Shown here: piece after piece, positions 1 through 7,853 of the stretch | How positions within the stretch are numbered: the first letter of the stretch is position 1 | Layout: each line of letters starts with the position of its first letter | DNA from: an uncultured Oscillospiraceae bacterium | GTDB taxonomy: Bacteria; Bacillota; Clostridia; Oscillospirales; Ruminococcaceae | Reading direction: 5' to 3' | DNA: 64,000 bases | Assembly: GCA_900539695.1 (NCBI GenBank) | Contig: UQDG01000002.1 | Span: forward strand, 105,230 to 169,229 | Notes under the pieces: generated by a model | What the model was told of the DNA's origin: nothing | Databases searched by the model: none | The model's input: only the letters and a program-made list of their open reading frames with translations | Program-made: the position numbers and the translations under genes

Positions 1-345
1 GACAAGAAGCGCCGTGAAGAGGTCGACGTCCGCAACAACGCTGACCAGATGGTCTTCCAGACCGAGAAAGCTCTGGGCGAGTTCGGCGACAAGGTTTCCG
101 CCTCTGAGAAGAGCGAAGTCGAGACCAAGCTGTCTGCCCTGAAAGAAGCCCTGAAGTCCGGCACTGTGGACGACATCAAGGCAAAGCAGGATGACCTGCA
201 GAAGGCTTTCTACGCCATCAGCGAGAAGGTTTACCAGCAGGCCGCTCAGGCACAGGGTCAGCAGCCCGGTGCACAGCCCGGCAACGATGCCGGTGCCCAG
301 CCCAAGGATGACGGCGCCGTTGACGCTGACTTCCACGAGGTCTGA
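1..345 (+). CDS. dnaK: DnaK chaperone, C-terminal fragment (5' end outside window)
   Basis: The reading frame is open from base 1 to a TGA at 343-345 and gives about 114 residues. The sequence DKKRREEVDVRNNADQMVFQ followed by helices and a Gly/Gln/Ala/Pro-rich tail ending in acidic residues matches the helical lid and disordered tail of Hsp70/DnaK, the ATP-dependent chaperone of the cytoplasm. The nucleotide-binding domain and most of the substrate domain lie upstream of the window. dnaJ follows about 190 bases downstream, the usual dnaK-dnaJ order. No internal truncation is seen; the missing start is only the window edge. Confidence 0.95.
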   Translation, partial: DKKRREEVDVRNNADQMVFQTEKALGEFGDKVSASEKSEVETKLSALKEALKSGTVDDIKAKQDDLQKAFYAISEKVYQQAAQAQGQQPGAQPGNDAGAQPKDDGAVDADFHEV

Positions 346-368
346 TCTGTAAGAAAGTAACCCCTTTA

Positions 369-410
369 GGCCGCCGCCAGGCACCCCCGGCGGCGGCCCT
401 TGGGGGTTTT
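369..410 (+). terminator. Probable terminator after dnaK
   Basis: A 10-bp GC-only stem (369-378 with 389-398, GGCCGCCGCC) with a 10-base loop is followed by CTTGGGGGTTTT. The T-run is short and interrupted, so termination may be partial, which would let dnaJ share dnaK transcripts. Confidence 0.55.
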
Positions 411-437
411 AGAGAAAATCTTTTCTGCTCCAATATT

Positions 438-492
438 GCAGGGGCCGATGCTTGCATCGACCCGCGGGCGGATGCTCGTCATCCGCCCCTGC
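438..492. repeat. GTAGGGG-type intergenic palindrome, copy 1
   Basis: Two adjacent hairpin units, one with GGGGCCGATGC..GCATCG and one with GCGGATGCTCGTCATCCGC, are bounded by GCAGGGG and CCCCTGC. The same design recurs at 8819, 12864, 23931, 27995, 59481 and 61841. It sits between dnaK and dnaJ. Confidence 0.8.
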
Positions 493-537
493 AGTACGGC
501 AGATAAACATTAAACCCAAATAGAGGGGATAGATTCT

Positions 538-1716
538 ATGGCAGAAAAACGTGATTATTACGAGGTGCTGGGGATCGGCAAAAACGCCACCGATGCCGAG
601 ATCAAAAGCGCCTACCGCAAGCTCGCCAAAAAGTACCACCCCGACCTGAACCCAGGCGACAAGACCGCCGAGGAGAAGTTCAAGGAAGTCAACGAGGCGA
701 ACGATGTACTTTCCGACCCGGAAAAACGCAAGCGCTATGACCAGTTCGGCTTTGCCGGGGTCGATCCCAACTATGGGGCCGGCCAGCCCGGCGGCGGCTT
801 CGGTGGCGGTTTTGGCGGTGGCTTCGGCGGTGCCGGCGGCGTAGACCTGGGCGACATCTTCGGCGACCTGTTCGGCGGCGGATTTGGCGGCTTCGGCGGT
901 TCTTCCCGCGCGAACCCCAACGCCCCCCGCAAGGGTCACGACATCCAGGCCAGCGTGATTTTGACCTTTGAGGAAGCAGCTCACGGCTGCACCAAGAAGG
1001 TCACGCTGAACCGGCAGCAGACCTGCCCCGATTGTAACGGCACCGGCTGTGAGCCGGGCAGCAACCCCGAGACCTGCACCCAGTGCAACGGCCGCGGCTA
1101 TGTTGTGACCCAGCAGCGTACCCCCTTTGGTGTAATGCAGAGCCAGCAGCCCTGCCCGCACTGCGGCGGCCGCGGTACCATCATCAAGAACCCCTGCAAG
1201 ACCTGCCGCGGCACCGGCAAGACTTCCGCCCGCAAGACGCTGGAGGTCAAGATCCCGGCCGGTATCGATGACGATCAGAACATTGCACTGCGCGGCCAAG
1301 GCGATGCCGGTAGCAACGGCGGCCCTGCCGGTGACGTGATCGTACATGTGACGGTCAAGACCGACGCCGTGTTTGAGCGCGACGGCTACGATGTGTACGT
1401 CCGCGTGCCCATCACCTACTCCCAGGCTGTGCTGGGTGCCGAGATCGAGGTTCCCACCGTGGACGGAAAGGTCGCCCAGAAGATCCCCGAAGGCACCCAG
1501 AGCGGTACCAAGTTCCGCCTGCGCGGCCAGGGCATCCAGTATTTGAACGGCCGCGGCCGCGGTGACCAGTACGTCATCGTGGATGTGGAGATCCCCAAGA
1601 AGCTGAACCGCACCCAGCGCGAAGCCCTGAAAGCCTTTGAGGACAGCCTGAAAGACGACAACTACGAAAAGCGCAAAGGCTTCTTCAAAAACTTGAAGGA
1701 TCGGTTTACGTCTTAA
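538..1716 (+). CDS. dnaJ: DnaJ (Hsp40) co-chaperone
   Basis: At 392 residues this is a full-length class A DnaJ. The J domain occupies residues about 5-70 with the HPD motif at 34-36 that stimulates DnaK ATPase. A Gly/Phe-rich linker (about 75-125) follows, then four zinc-binding repeats CPDCNGTG, CTQCNGRG, CPHCGGRG and CKTCRGTG, then the two C-terminal beta domains that hold unfolded substrate. The ATG has a GAGGGG ribosome site about 8 bases upstream. It lies downstream of dnaK, its partner. A strong terminator follows directly. Confidence 0.98.
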   Translation: MAEKRDYYEVLGIGKNATDAEIKSAYRKLAKKYHPDLNPGDKTAEEKFKEVNEANDVLSDPEKRKRYDQFGFAGVDPNYGAGQPGGGFGGGFGGGFGGAGGVDLGDIFGDLFGGGFGGFGGSSRANPNAPRKGHDIQASVILTFEEAAHGCTKKVTLNRQQTCPDCNGTGCEPGSNPETCTQCNGRGYVVTQQRTPFGVMQSQQPCPHCGGRGTIIKNPCKTCRGTGKTSARKTLEVKIPAGIDDDQNIALRGQGDAGSNGGPAGDVIVHVTVKTDAVFERDGYDVYVRVPITYSQAVLGAEIEVPTVDGKVAQKIPEGTQSGTKFRLRGQGIQYLNGRGRGDQYVIVDVEIPKKLNRTQREALKAFEDSLKDDNYEKRKGFFKNLKDRFTS

Positions 1717-1735
1717 CCGCTTGAACAATAAGTAT

Positions 1736-1771
1736 GCCCCCTAGAGTCTAACAGCTCTGGGGGGCTTTTTT
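1736..1771 (+). terminator. Rho-independent terminator after dnaJ
   Basis: An 11-bp stem (1736-1746 with 1755-1765, one wobble pair) with an 8-base loop is followed by a run of T at 1766-1771. Confidence 0.9.
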
Positions 1772-1785
1772 ACGTACATTTACAA

Positions 1786-2787
1786 TTATTCTTCAATTTC
1801 CTGAACTATCGCTTCATAAATAGCGGATTCTTCTTTTGTTTCTTTATGGTTTACGTTGGACAGTTTTGTATCTTTCAAGCTCTCTTTTAACCTTTCACAG
1901 CATGGCTTAAACGAAACATACGTTATGCCTCCACCAATCACTCCACCAACTACTGGTATTGCTTTCTTAAAGAATCCAGAAAATACTTCCTTTGTCATGC
2001 GAACACCAAACCACTTCGCTATGCTCTTTACAATTGGATATATCGTTCCTTTTGTAAGTGCTCGCCGCATCAGTTGTTTTTCTACTCCGTTGCCCAGTGC
2101 CTTTGCCATTGCCTTTACCGCATTATTTGCACCGGCCACGCCAAACATTACACCCATTGCTACAACAAGGAGATTCATTGTCGCAGAGTCTATTTGCGTT
2201 TCGTCATCTTCTGACACAATTTGCGGAAATCCATAAAGGTACATCAATTTTTGTGCAGCGCGAAGCATGTATCCATAGTACTGAATGATATCTGCCGGAA
2301 TTGTAGCTACCATTGCTGCTCCACCAGGTGCACCAAGCGCTGTAGAGATTCCCGAAACAAAATATCTTTCATACTGAATAACTGCATCTGCAATTTTATC
2401 AATATCTTCTGCTGGAATTTTTGCCGCTACAGGAGTTTTTGCAATTGCTTTTTTCACAGTTTCTTCATCGTAATGTATAGTTAATTCTTTTTTGAGAAAC
2501 TGTTCCCGGTTTACTTTTATACCGGGTGTTTTAAGGCCTAATGTAATAATATCAACAATGTCAACATTTCCGTCATGGTTTACATCCAGCTGATTCATTA
2601 CTGTATCTTTTGCATTTTTCCCAACAGATGCTATCTTATCACTTCCATCGGCAATCGCTTTTCCAGCGCTTTCCGTAGCATCGTTTACAGCCTTTCCGAT
2701 TTTAGGTGCGACAGTTTCGTTGAAACTTTTCGCACCTCTTTGCACCGCTGATAAACTCTTGTCCATAAACTTCTTTATGTCAGGCAT
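1786..2787 (-). CDS. EcsC-like protein with a dockerin-like loop, AT-rich
   Basis: This 333-residue protein has an amphipathic, Lys/Ala-rich N-terminus (1-65), a calcium-loop-like segment DVNHDGNVDIVD (68-79), then a region with Gly/Ala-rich hydrophobic helices (about 140-220 and 275-295). The block around ALGAPGGAAMVATIPADI and the following LRAAQKLMYLYGFP resembles the EcsC family, whose biochemical role is not settled. No signal peptide is visible, so it is probably cytoplasmic or membrane-associated. Base composition (about 40 percent GC) and A/T-ending codons differ sharply from every neighbour, suggesting recent transfer. Family assignment is by eye and tentative. Confidence 0.75.
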   Translation of the reverse strand: MPDIKKFMDKSLSAVQRGAKSFNETVAPKIGKAVNDATESAGKAIADGSDKIASVGKNAKDTVMNQLDVNHDGNVDIVDIITLGLKTPGIKVNREQFLKKELTIHYDEETVKKAIAKTPVAAKIPAEDIDKIADAVIQYERYFVSGISTALGAPGGAAMVATIPADIIQYYGYMLRAAQKLMYLYGFPQIVSEDDETQIDSATMNLLVVAMGVMFGVAGANNAVKAMAKALGNGVEKQLMRRALTKGTIYPIVKSIAKWFGVRMTKEVFSGFFKKAIPVVGGVIGGGITYVSFKPCCERLKESLKDTKLSNVNHKETKEESAIYEAIVQEIEE

Positions 2788-2835
2788 ACAAGTCGCCTCA
2801 TTTCCATATTAAAAAGTCATTATTTATACTTACTT

Positions 2836-4410
2836 TTAACTCAAATTCTCCTGCATCAGCCGCTTTTTTAGCGGGAGGAGGGCGGCGGGTTCGGCGGCGA
2901 AGTGGTGGACGCCGAGGTGGAGGTAGGCGGGCATCTGGTCTACCGAGGCGACCGTGATGCCGCAGAGGTAGACCCGCACGCTGGTGCCCTCGGCCTGGCG
3001 CAGTACCTCTTTGACAAGGCGCTGCACAGCGGGGCTGGCGGCGCGGCGGGCCGCGGCGGCGGGGTCTTTGACAAGGCCCAGCGTGTAGCGGGCCAGGTCC
3101 TCAATGTCGATGGCCAAGATCTGCGCGCCGTGGGCAATCAGTTCCCCGGCCAGCAGTGCGGCCGAGGGCATATCCACAATGCAGCCCATCGGCGGCAGGC
3201 GATCCACCTCGACACCGCGGCTTTGCAGTTCATCGCGGCAGGCGGTGACCTCCTGCAGGCAGGCGTCCCAGTCCTCGGCCCCCGCGATCATGGGAAAGAG
3301 GATACGCAGGTCGCCGCAGGGCGCGGCTTGCAGCAGCGCCCGTATCTGCGGCCACAGCAGACGGTGGTTTTGCAGGCTGTCCTTGACGGTCGCGGTCCAG
3401 GGGGCCTCATCGTCGGCGTTGGAATCACAGGTGCGTACGGCCAGCATGGCCCCATTAGCTGCTTCCAGATGTTCTTTCAGCAGGTTCAACTGCTCCTGTT
3501 CGGACAGCTCGTTCAAGATCACCGATTCGGTGCGCAGCAGGCCGGTGCCCACCGCGGTCAACGGCAGGGCCTTGTCCTCGGTGCCGTACAGGTTCGTCAT
3601 CGTCAGCAGGCGGAACGCCGTGCCATCCCTGGTCAGGCAGGGCTGGGCCGCCACGGGGTCGGCCACGCTGCCGTGCAGACGGTTCAGCGCAATTTTGCAA
3701 TCCGCCTGGGCGATATGCGCGCCGTCCGGGTCCACAATCAGGCTGCCGGTGCCGTCCTCCAGGTTGGCGTCCAGAATGGCCCGTTTGCCGGCGGCCAGCG
3801 CGGCCACGCCGTCACCCAATTGCAGCACAGCGGGCAGGCCCATGCTGCGGGCCATGATGGCCGCGTGGCTGATGGTGCTGTCCTGGTTGCTGGCCAGCCC
3901 CAGGATCATGCGGCGGTCCAGGCTGAACAGGTCGCTGGGGAAGAAGCGGTCCGCCACCAGAATGCTGGGGCGCTTCAAGTGCAGGCGGCGGCGCGGGCGG
4001 CCGTCCAGAATATCCACCACGCGGCGGCAGACATCGCAGACATCCACGCTGCGCTCCCGGATGTACTCATCGTCCACGTCCCGCAGGCGGCGGGCAAAGA
4101 TCTGCTCGGCCCGCTCGACAGCGGCAGCACCGCCCGCACCGGCGGCTATGTAATCGCCGATCTCATTGGTGAAGGACTCATCCTCCAGCAGGGCGATCTG
4201 GAACAGCAGAATGTCCGCATCGGGGCCTTTGGCGCGCTGGCTCAGGCGGCGCAGCTCATCTTTCGCCAGCACCACCGCTACGTCATACAGTGCGCGCTCC
4301 CGAAACGGGTCGCAGACGATGCGGTGCAGTCCGGTGGTGCCGTGGTCGATCTGTTCCACAGGGCCGATCACAACGCCGGGCGATGCCGAAACACCAGTAA
4401 AGATATGCAT
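2836..4410 (-). CDS. Divergent PtsI-like PEP-utilising protein
   Basis: The 524 residues follow the plan of enzyme I of the PTS, which moves phosphate from PEP to HPr: N-terminal GVSASPGVVIGP, phospho-histidine domain with ISHAAIMAR (His182), and a barrel with RTES (Arg293), RTCD (Arg326) and CG (Cys483). It is about 50 residues shorter than typical PtsI. Two PEP/Mg positions differ: the usual EIP glutamate is Asp413 (VDMP) and the GTNDL motif reads DIEDL (436-439 IEDL), losing the asparagine. It may be a weakened or repurposed paralog rather than the housekeeping enzyme. AAGGAGG precedes the ATG. No HPr gene is adjacent. Confidence 0.8.
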   Translation of the reverse strand: MHIFTGVSASPGVVIGPVEQIDHGTTGLHRIVCDPFRERALYDVAVVLAKDELRRLSQRAKGPDADILLFQIALLEDESFTNEIGDYIAAGAGGAAAVERAEQIFARRLRDVDDEYIRERSVDVCDVCRRVVDILDGRPRRRLHLKRPSILVADRFFPSDLFSLDRRMILGLASNQDSTISHAAIMARSMGLPAVLQLGDGVAALAAGKRAILDANLEDGTGSLIVDPDGAHIAQADCKIALNRLHGSVADPVAAQPCLTRDGTAFRLLTMTNLYGTEDKALPLTAVGTGLLRTESVILNELSEQEQLNLLKEHLEAANGAMLAVRTCDSNADDEAPWTATVKDSLQNHRLLWPQIRALLQAAPCGDLRILFPMIAGAEDWDACLQEVTACRDELQSRGVEVDRLPPMGCIVDMPSAALLAGELIAHGAQILAIDIEDLARYTLGLVKDPAAAARRAASPAVQRLVKEVLRQAEGTSVRVYLCGITVASVDQMPAYLHLGVHHFAAEPAALLPLKKRLMQENLS

Positions 4411-4466
4411 GCAGACCTCCTTGTTTTTTCCGATGCCGCCGCAAAAATGCGCAGCATCGTCCTTTG

Positions 4467-5663
4467 TTAAAACAGCGGCACATCCGCCAGGGTACGGCTA
4501 ACCAGCGCCGTTACAAATTCCTCGGGCGCGGCGGCCGCCATGGCTTTCTCGGCCACAAGGCTGCCGTCCTTGCCGTCCAGCAGGGCGGGGAAGCGGTCAG
4601 CCGGGTCTTTCTCAAAGCTGCCCATTACTGTAGCAGCCAGCAGCTTGGGGGTGTAGGGCATGTCCGCGGGCACGTTCAGGTGCTCGGCGGCCAGCTCCAG
4701 CGGGGCCAGTGCAGCCGCGGTGGGGGCACTGGGGTTCGGCGCAAAGGGGGCCGGGTAGTTGGCCAGCTGGCGCGCAGTCTTTTCCACCAGGTCGATAGCC
4801 GGGGAGCGGGCGGCGACCTCGGCCAGGCGCAGCTGGTAACGTTCAGCGAAGTTCTTCAAAAAGGCGCTGCCGTCCGGCAGGATGCCGTAGGCTGTGCCGC
4901 CCATGCGGTCAAACAGCCGCATCGTATCAAAGTAGCCCAGGGCAATGTTGCGGGCGGCGCGCTCGGGGGCAAAATCCAGCGTGGGGCCTAAATTCCAATG
5001 GCTGCGGATGATGCGGGTGGGTAAGCCGGTGGTATTGGGGCGGGTGATGCCCACGCCGTTCACGTCCACGGCCAGCAGTTCCCCGGCGCCCATGGCGGCG
5101 GCCAGGTCCAGCGGCATATTGTCGCGCCAGCCGCCGTCGATGTACTTCACACCGTCGATCTCCCGCGGGCGCAGCGCCGGAAAGCAGGCGCTGGACCCCA
5201 GCAGGTAGTCTTTCATCTGGCCTTCGGGGATCTTTTCCACCGGGCACTGCACGCGGCGCATGGTGCCCAGCTCGGTCATCACCAGGCCGAAGCGGATGGG
5301 GGAGCGGCGCACCGCGCCCTCATCAATGAGCCGGTCGATGGTCTCGGCCAGTGGCTCCACGTTCAGGCCGCCGCTGCGCACCACGTCGAGAAAGAAGTTG
5401 TTCAATTCCTCGGGCTTCAGGCTGTCGGGCACTTCCAGCACGTCATGGATCTCCAGCCTGCGCCAAAGGTCCTCGGCCTCCTTGCTTTTGCCCATTGTAA
5501 ACAGGCAGCCGTTCAGTGCGCCGACGCTGGCACCCGTGATAATATCCGGCGTCCAGCCCAGCTCTTGCAGCGCCTGCCACACACCCACCTGGTAGCTGCC
5601 TTTGGCACCGCCGCCGGCCAGCACAAGGGCCCGCTGCGGGCCGGGTTTTCGTGTTTGCTGCAT
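4467..5663 (-). CDS. Patatin-like phospholipase
   Basis: The 398-residue protein begins with the patatin fold: oxyanion loop GGGAKGSYQVGV near residue 18, nucleophile elbow GASVGALNG (Ser in GxSxG) and the catalytic aspartate in YIDGGWRDNMPL. Such enzymes are Ser-Asp dyad lipid acyl hydrolases. No signal peptide or membrane segment is seen, so it is probably cytoplasmic. The C-terminal 150 residues are less conserved and may bind substrate. The ATG has GGAGG about 9 bases upstream. It lies 56 bases upstream of the PtsI-like gene on the same strand and could be cotranscribed; physiological substrate cannot be read from sequence. Confidence 0.92.
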   Translation of the reverse strand: MQQTRKPGPQRALVLAGGGAKGSYQVGVWQALQELGWTPDIITGASVGALNGCLFTMGKSKEAEDLWRRLEIHDVLEVPDSLKPEELNNFFLDVVRSGGLNVEPLAETIDRLIDEGAVRRSPIRFGLVMTELGTMRRVQCPVEKIPEGQMKDYLLGSSACFPALRPREIDGVKYIDGGWRDNMPLDLAAAMGAGELLAVDVNGVGITRPNTTGLPTRIIRSHWNLGPTLDFAPERAARNIALGYFDTMRLFDRMGGTAYGILPDGSAFLKNFAERYQLRLAEVAARSPAIDLVEKTARQLANYPAPFAPNPSAPTAAALAPLELAAEHLNVPADMPYTPKLLAATVMGSFEKDPADRFPALLDGKDGSLVAEKAMAAAAPEEFVTALVSRTLADVPLF

Positions 5664-5772
5664 GGTAACTTCCTCCCATTACTCTATGGCCTTATTATAG
5701 CATCTTCTGCCCCGCACTGCCATAGGGAAGCACCAAACATTTTGCCGAAGCTGCCCGGTTTTGCCCCGGGGG

Positions 5773-5801
5773 TTGCACCCGCCGCCAAAAGAGTGTATCA
5801 T
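5773..5801 (+). promoter_or_regulatory. Sigma-A-type promoter for the nucleotidyltransferase gene
   Basis: TTGCAC at 5773-5778 and TATCAT at 5796-5801 are separated by 17 bases. The gene starts 39 bases after the -10 box with an AAAGGAGG ribosome site at 5824-5831. Confidence 0.65.
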
Positions 5802-5839
5802 AGAAGCCGGAATGATTTTGTATAAAGGAGGTTTTTCCC

Positions 5840-6772
5840 ATGCGCGAAAAACCGATTCTTGTCATTATGGCTGCCGGTATGGGCAGCCGCTACGGCGGGC
5901 TGAAGCAGATCGACCCGGTCGGTCCCAGCGGGGAGGCCATCATCGACTACAGCCTGTACGATGCCCGCCGCGCCGGGTTCGAGACCGTCGTCTTTATCAT
6001 CAAGCACGAGATCGAGGAGCCGTTCAAGGCCGCCGTGGGTGCCCGCGCTTTGCAGGCCGGGTTTGAGGTGCGCTATGCCTACCAGCAGTTGGACTGCCTA
6101 CCAGAAGGCTTTACCGTGCCCGATGGCCGCGTGAAGCCTTGGGGCACTGCCCATGCCATCCTGACTGCCGAGCAGGCCATCGGCAGCGCACCGTTTGCGG
6201 TCATCAACGCCGACGACTACTACGGCCCGCAGGGCTTTAAGCTGGTGTACGACTACCTGAGCAGCCACGCCGACGGCGACCGCTATGCGTGGAGCATGGT
6301 GGGCTTTTTGCTGGGCAACACGGTCAGCGCCAACGGCAGTGTCAGCCGCGGCGTCTGCGTGACCGATGAACACAGCAACCTGGTCAGCGTGACCGAGCGC
6401 ACCTGCATCGAGCCTTACGACGGCGGCATCCACTACACCGAGGATGGCGGCGCCAATTGGACCGACCTGCCCGCCGACACGGTCGTCTCGATGAACCTGT
6501 GGGGCTTCACTCCCGGCTATGTGGCCGATGCCAAGGCCGGGTTTGCGGCCTTTTTGAAGGAGAACCTGCCGGTGAACCCGCTGAAATGTGAATACTACCT
6601 GCCCAGCGTGGTGACCGCCGCTTTGCAGCGCGGCGATGCCGACGTACATGTACTGACCAGCCCCGACAAGTGGCACGGCATCACCTACCGCGAGGACAAG
6701 CCCGAACTGGTAGCCGCCCTGCGCCGGATGAGCAAGGACGGGCTGTACCCCAAAGATAAGCTGTTTGGGTGA
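5840..6772 (+). CDS. NTP-transferase family protein (sugar-phosphate nucleotidyltransferase-like)
   Basis: The 310 residues start with IMAAGMGSRYGGLKQIDPVG, the Gly-rich nucleotide-binding loop of the NTP_transferase fold, and contain INADDYYG, the metal-binding Asp motif expected after the fifth strand. These enzymes couple a sugar 1-phosphate with an NTP to form an NDP-sugar. There is no C-terminal left-handed beta-helix, so it is not a GlmU-type bifunctional enzyme. It stands alone between its own promoter and a strong terminator, so no pathway partner tells which sugar it uses. It is clearly different from the RfbA at 34409. Confidence 0.88.
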   Translation: MREKPILVIMAAGMGSRYGGLKQIDPVGPSGEAIIDYSLYDARRAGFETVVFIIKHEIEEPFKAAVGARALQAGFEVRYAYQQLDCLPEGFTVPDGRVKPWGTAHAILTAEQAIGSAPFAVINADDYYGPQGFKLVYDYLSSHADGDRYAWSMVGFLLGNTVSANGSVSRGVCVTDEHSNLVSVTERTCIEPYDGGIHYTEDGGANWTDLPADTVVSMNLWGFTPGYVADAKAGFAAFLKENLPVNPLKCEYYLPSVVTAALQRGDADVHVLTSPDKWHGITYREDKPELVAALRRMSKDGLYPKDKLFG

Positions 6773-6799
6773 TTATTACCTATATTGCCTATATAACGC

Positions 6800-6836
6800 G
6801 CAAGCCCCCGGCCATCGGCCGGGGGCTTGCTTTTAT
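6800..6836. terminator. Bidirectional terminator between convergent genes
   Basis: A perfect 14-bp stem (6800-6813 with 6817-6830) with a 3-base loop is followed by TTTTATTT on the + strand. It serves the nucleotidyltransferase gene. It adjoins the stop of the leftward 76-residue gene, so it may also end that transcript. Confidence 0.9.
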
Positions 6837-7063
6837 TTCAGCTTCTTTTTTACCATGTACATCGCCGCCAGCAGCACGGCAGCGGCAATGGCCGTAAGGA
6901 TGCCATACATCACAATGGAGGTATACCACGGTGCGGAGGTCAGCGCGTACAGGCCGGGACGGGCGTGGTAGTCCCAGCAGGTATAGATCGTAGAGCCAAA
7001 AAACGCGCCGATCACACACCAGAAAACCGCTTTCAGAACGGTGTACAGCTTTTTCTTGTCCAT
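6833..7063 (-). CDS. Small two-helix membrane protein, unknown function
   Basis: The 76 residues contain a Lys-rich N-terminus, a hydrophobic segment (about 10-28), a polar loop with HARPG, a second hydrophobic segment (about 46-68) and a Lys-rich end (VKKKLK). Both ends are therefore expected in the cytoplasm. An AAAGGAG ribosome site lies 8 bases before the ATG, and codon use is that of the host. It precedes no other gene in its direction but follows rsmE within 55 bases. I do not recognise the family. Two positively charged ends and a short loop are all that can be said. Confidence 0.75.
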   Translation of the reverse strand: MDKKKLYTVLKAVFWCVIGAFFGSTIYTCWDYHARPGLYALTSAPWYTSIVMYGILTAIAAAVLLAAMYMVKKKLK

Positions 7064-7118
7064 AGCGTTCTCCTTTGTTTCACGCGTGCGGCGGCAGAAG
7101 AATAGTATGGGGTGCCGC

Positions 7119-7850
7119 TTATTCCAGGTTGCCGGTCAGCAGCATGGCGGCGGTCAGGGCGGTGAGGGGGGCGGTCTCGCACCGCAGGATGCGGGGGCCT
7201 AAGCCCACCGTGACAGCCCCGGCGGCCTTGGCGGCCTCGGCTTCTTCTACCGAGAAGCCGCCCTCGCTGCCCGTGACGATGGCGATTTTCTTGGCGCAGC
7301 CGGGCCGCAGCACGGTACGCAGGGGAGCGCCGCCGCCCTCATAGAAAAACAGCGCCAGGTCGTAATCTTCCTGCAAGGCATCGCAGACGGCGGCGAAGTT
7401 CAGCAGCGGCATGGACACATGGGGCAGCATGGCGCGGCCCGCCTGCTTGGCGGCCTCGGCGGCGATACGGTTGTAGCGTTCGTTTTTGGCGTCCTCTTTT
7501 TTCGGCGTAGCTACGCAGTAACGGCTGAAAAACGGGACAATTTCCGTTACGCCCAGCTCGACGCTGTGGCGGATGACTTCCTCCAGCTTGCCCTGCTTGG
7601 GGTAGCCCGCAAACAGCGTCACGGCCGCGTCCGGCTCGGCCTTGCTGGTGGTGCCCTTTGTCACGGTGAACTCCACCCGGCCGGACTGGATGGCGGTAAC
7701 GGTGCCCAGGTACTCCAGCCCGTCGGGGCCGCAAAGCACCACTTCCTCACCCAGTTTGGCGCGCATAACATCCGCCAGGTGGTGGGCGTCACTGCCGGTC
7801 AGCGCGGCACGGCCGGCGGCCAGTTCATTGGTAAAATAACGGTGGGGCAT
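7119..7850 (-). CDS. rsmE: 16S rRNA (uracil-1498-N3)-methyltransferase
   Basis: The 243-residue protein begins MPHRYFTN with the N-terminal PUA-like RNA-binding part, then a SPOUT methyltransferase domain. Diagnostic features are GYPKQGKLEEVIRHSVELGV, the IVTGSEGGFSVEEA loop and the C-terminal LGPRILRCETAPLTAL, which forms the trefoil-knot SAM site. It methylates N3 of U1498 in 16S rRNA. It starts only 3 bases after the stop of prmA on the same strand, the usual prmA-rsmE pair in Firmicutes, so the two are almost certainly translated from one message. Confidence 0.96.
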   Translation of the reverse strand: MPHRYFTNELAAGRAALTGSDAHHLADVMRAKLGEEVVLCGPDGLEYLGTVTAIQSGRVEFTVTKGTTSKAEPDAAVTLFAGYPKQGKLEEVIRHSVELGVTEIVPFFSRYCVATPKKEDAKNERYNRIAAEAAKQAGRAMLPHVSMPLLNFAAVCDALQEDYDLALFFYEGGGAPLRTVLRPGCAKKIAIVTGSEGGFSVEEAEAAKAAGAVTVGLGPRILRCETAPLTALTAAMLLTGNLE

Positions 7851-7853
7851 GGT

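Noticed and set aside
409-1728. Long leftward open frame opposite dnaJ
   Set aside because: dnaJ on the + strand is unmistakable; the frame opposite it is open only because of GC-rich codon bias and has no ribosome site or family pattern.
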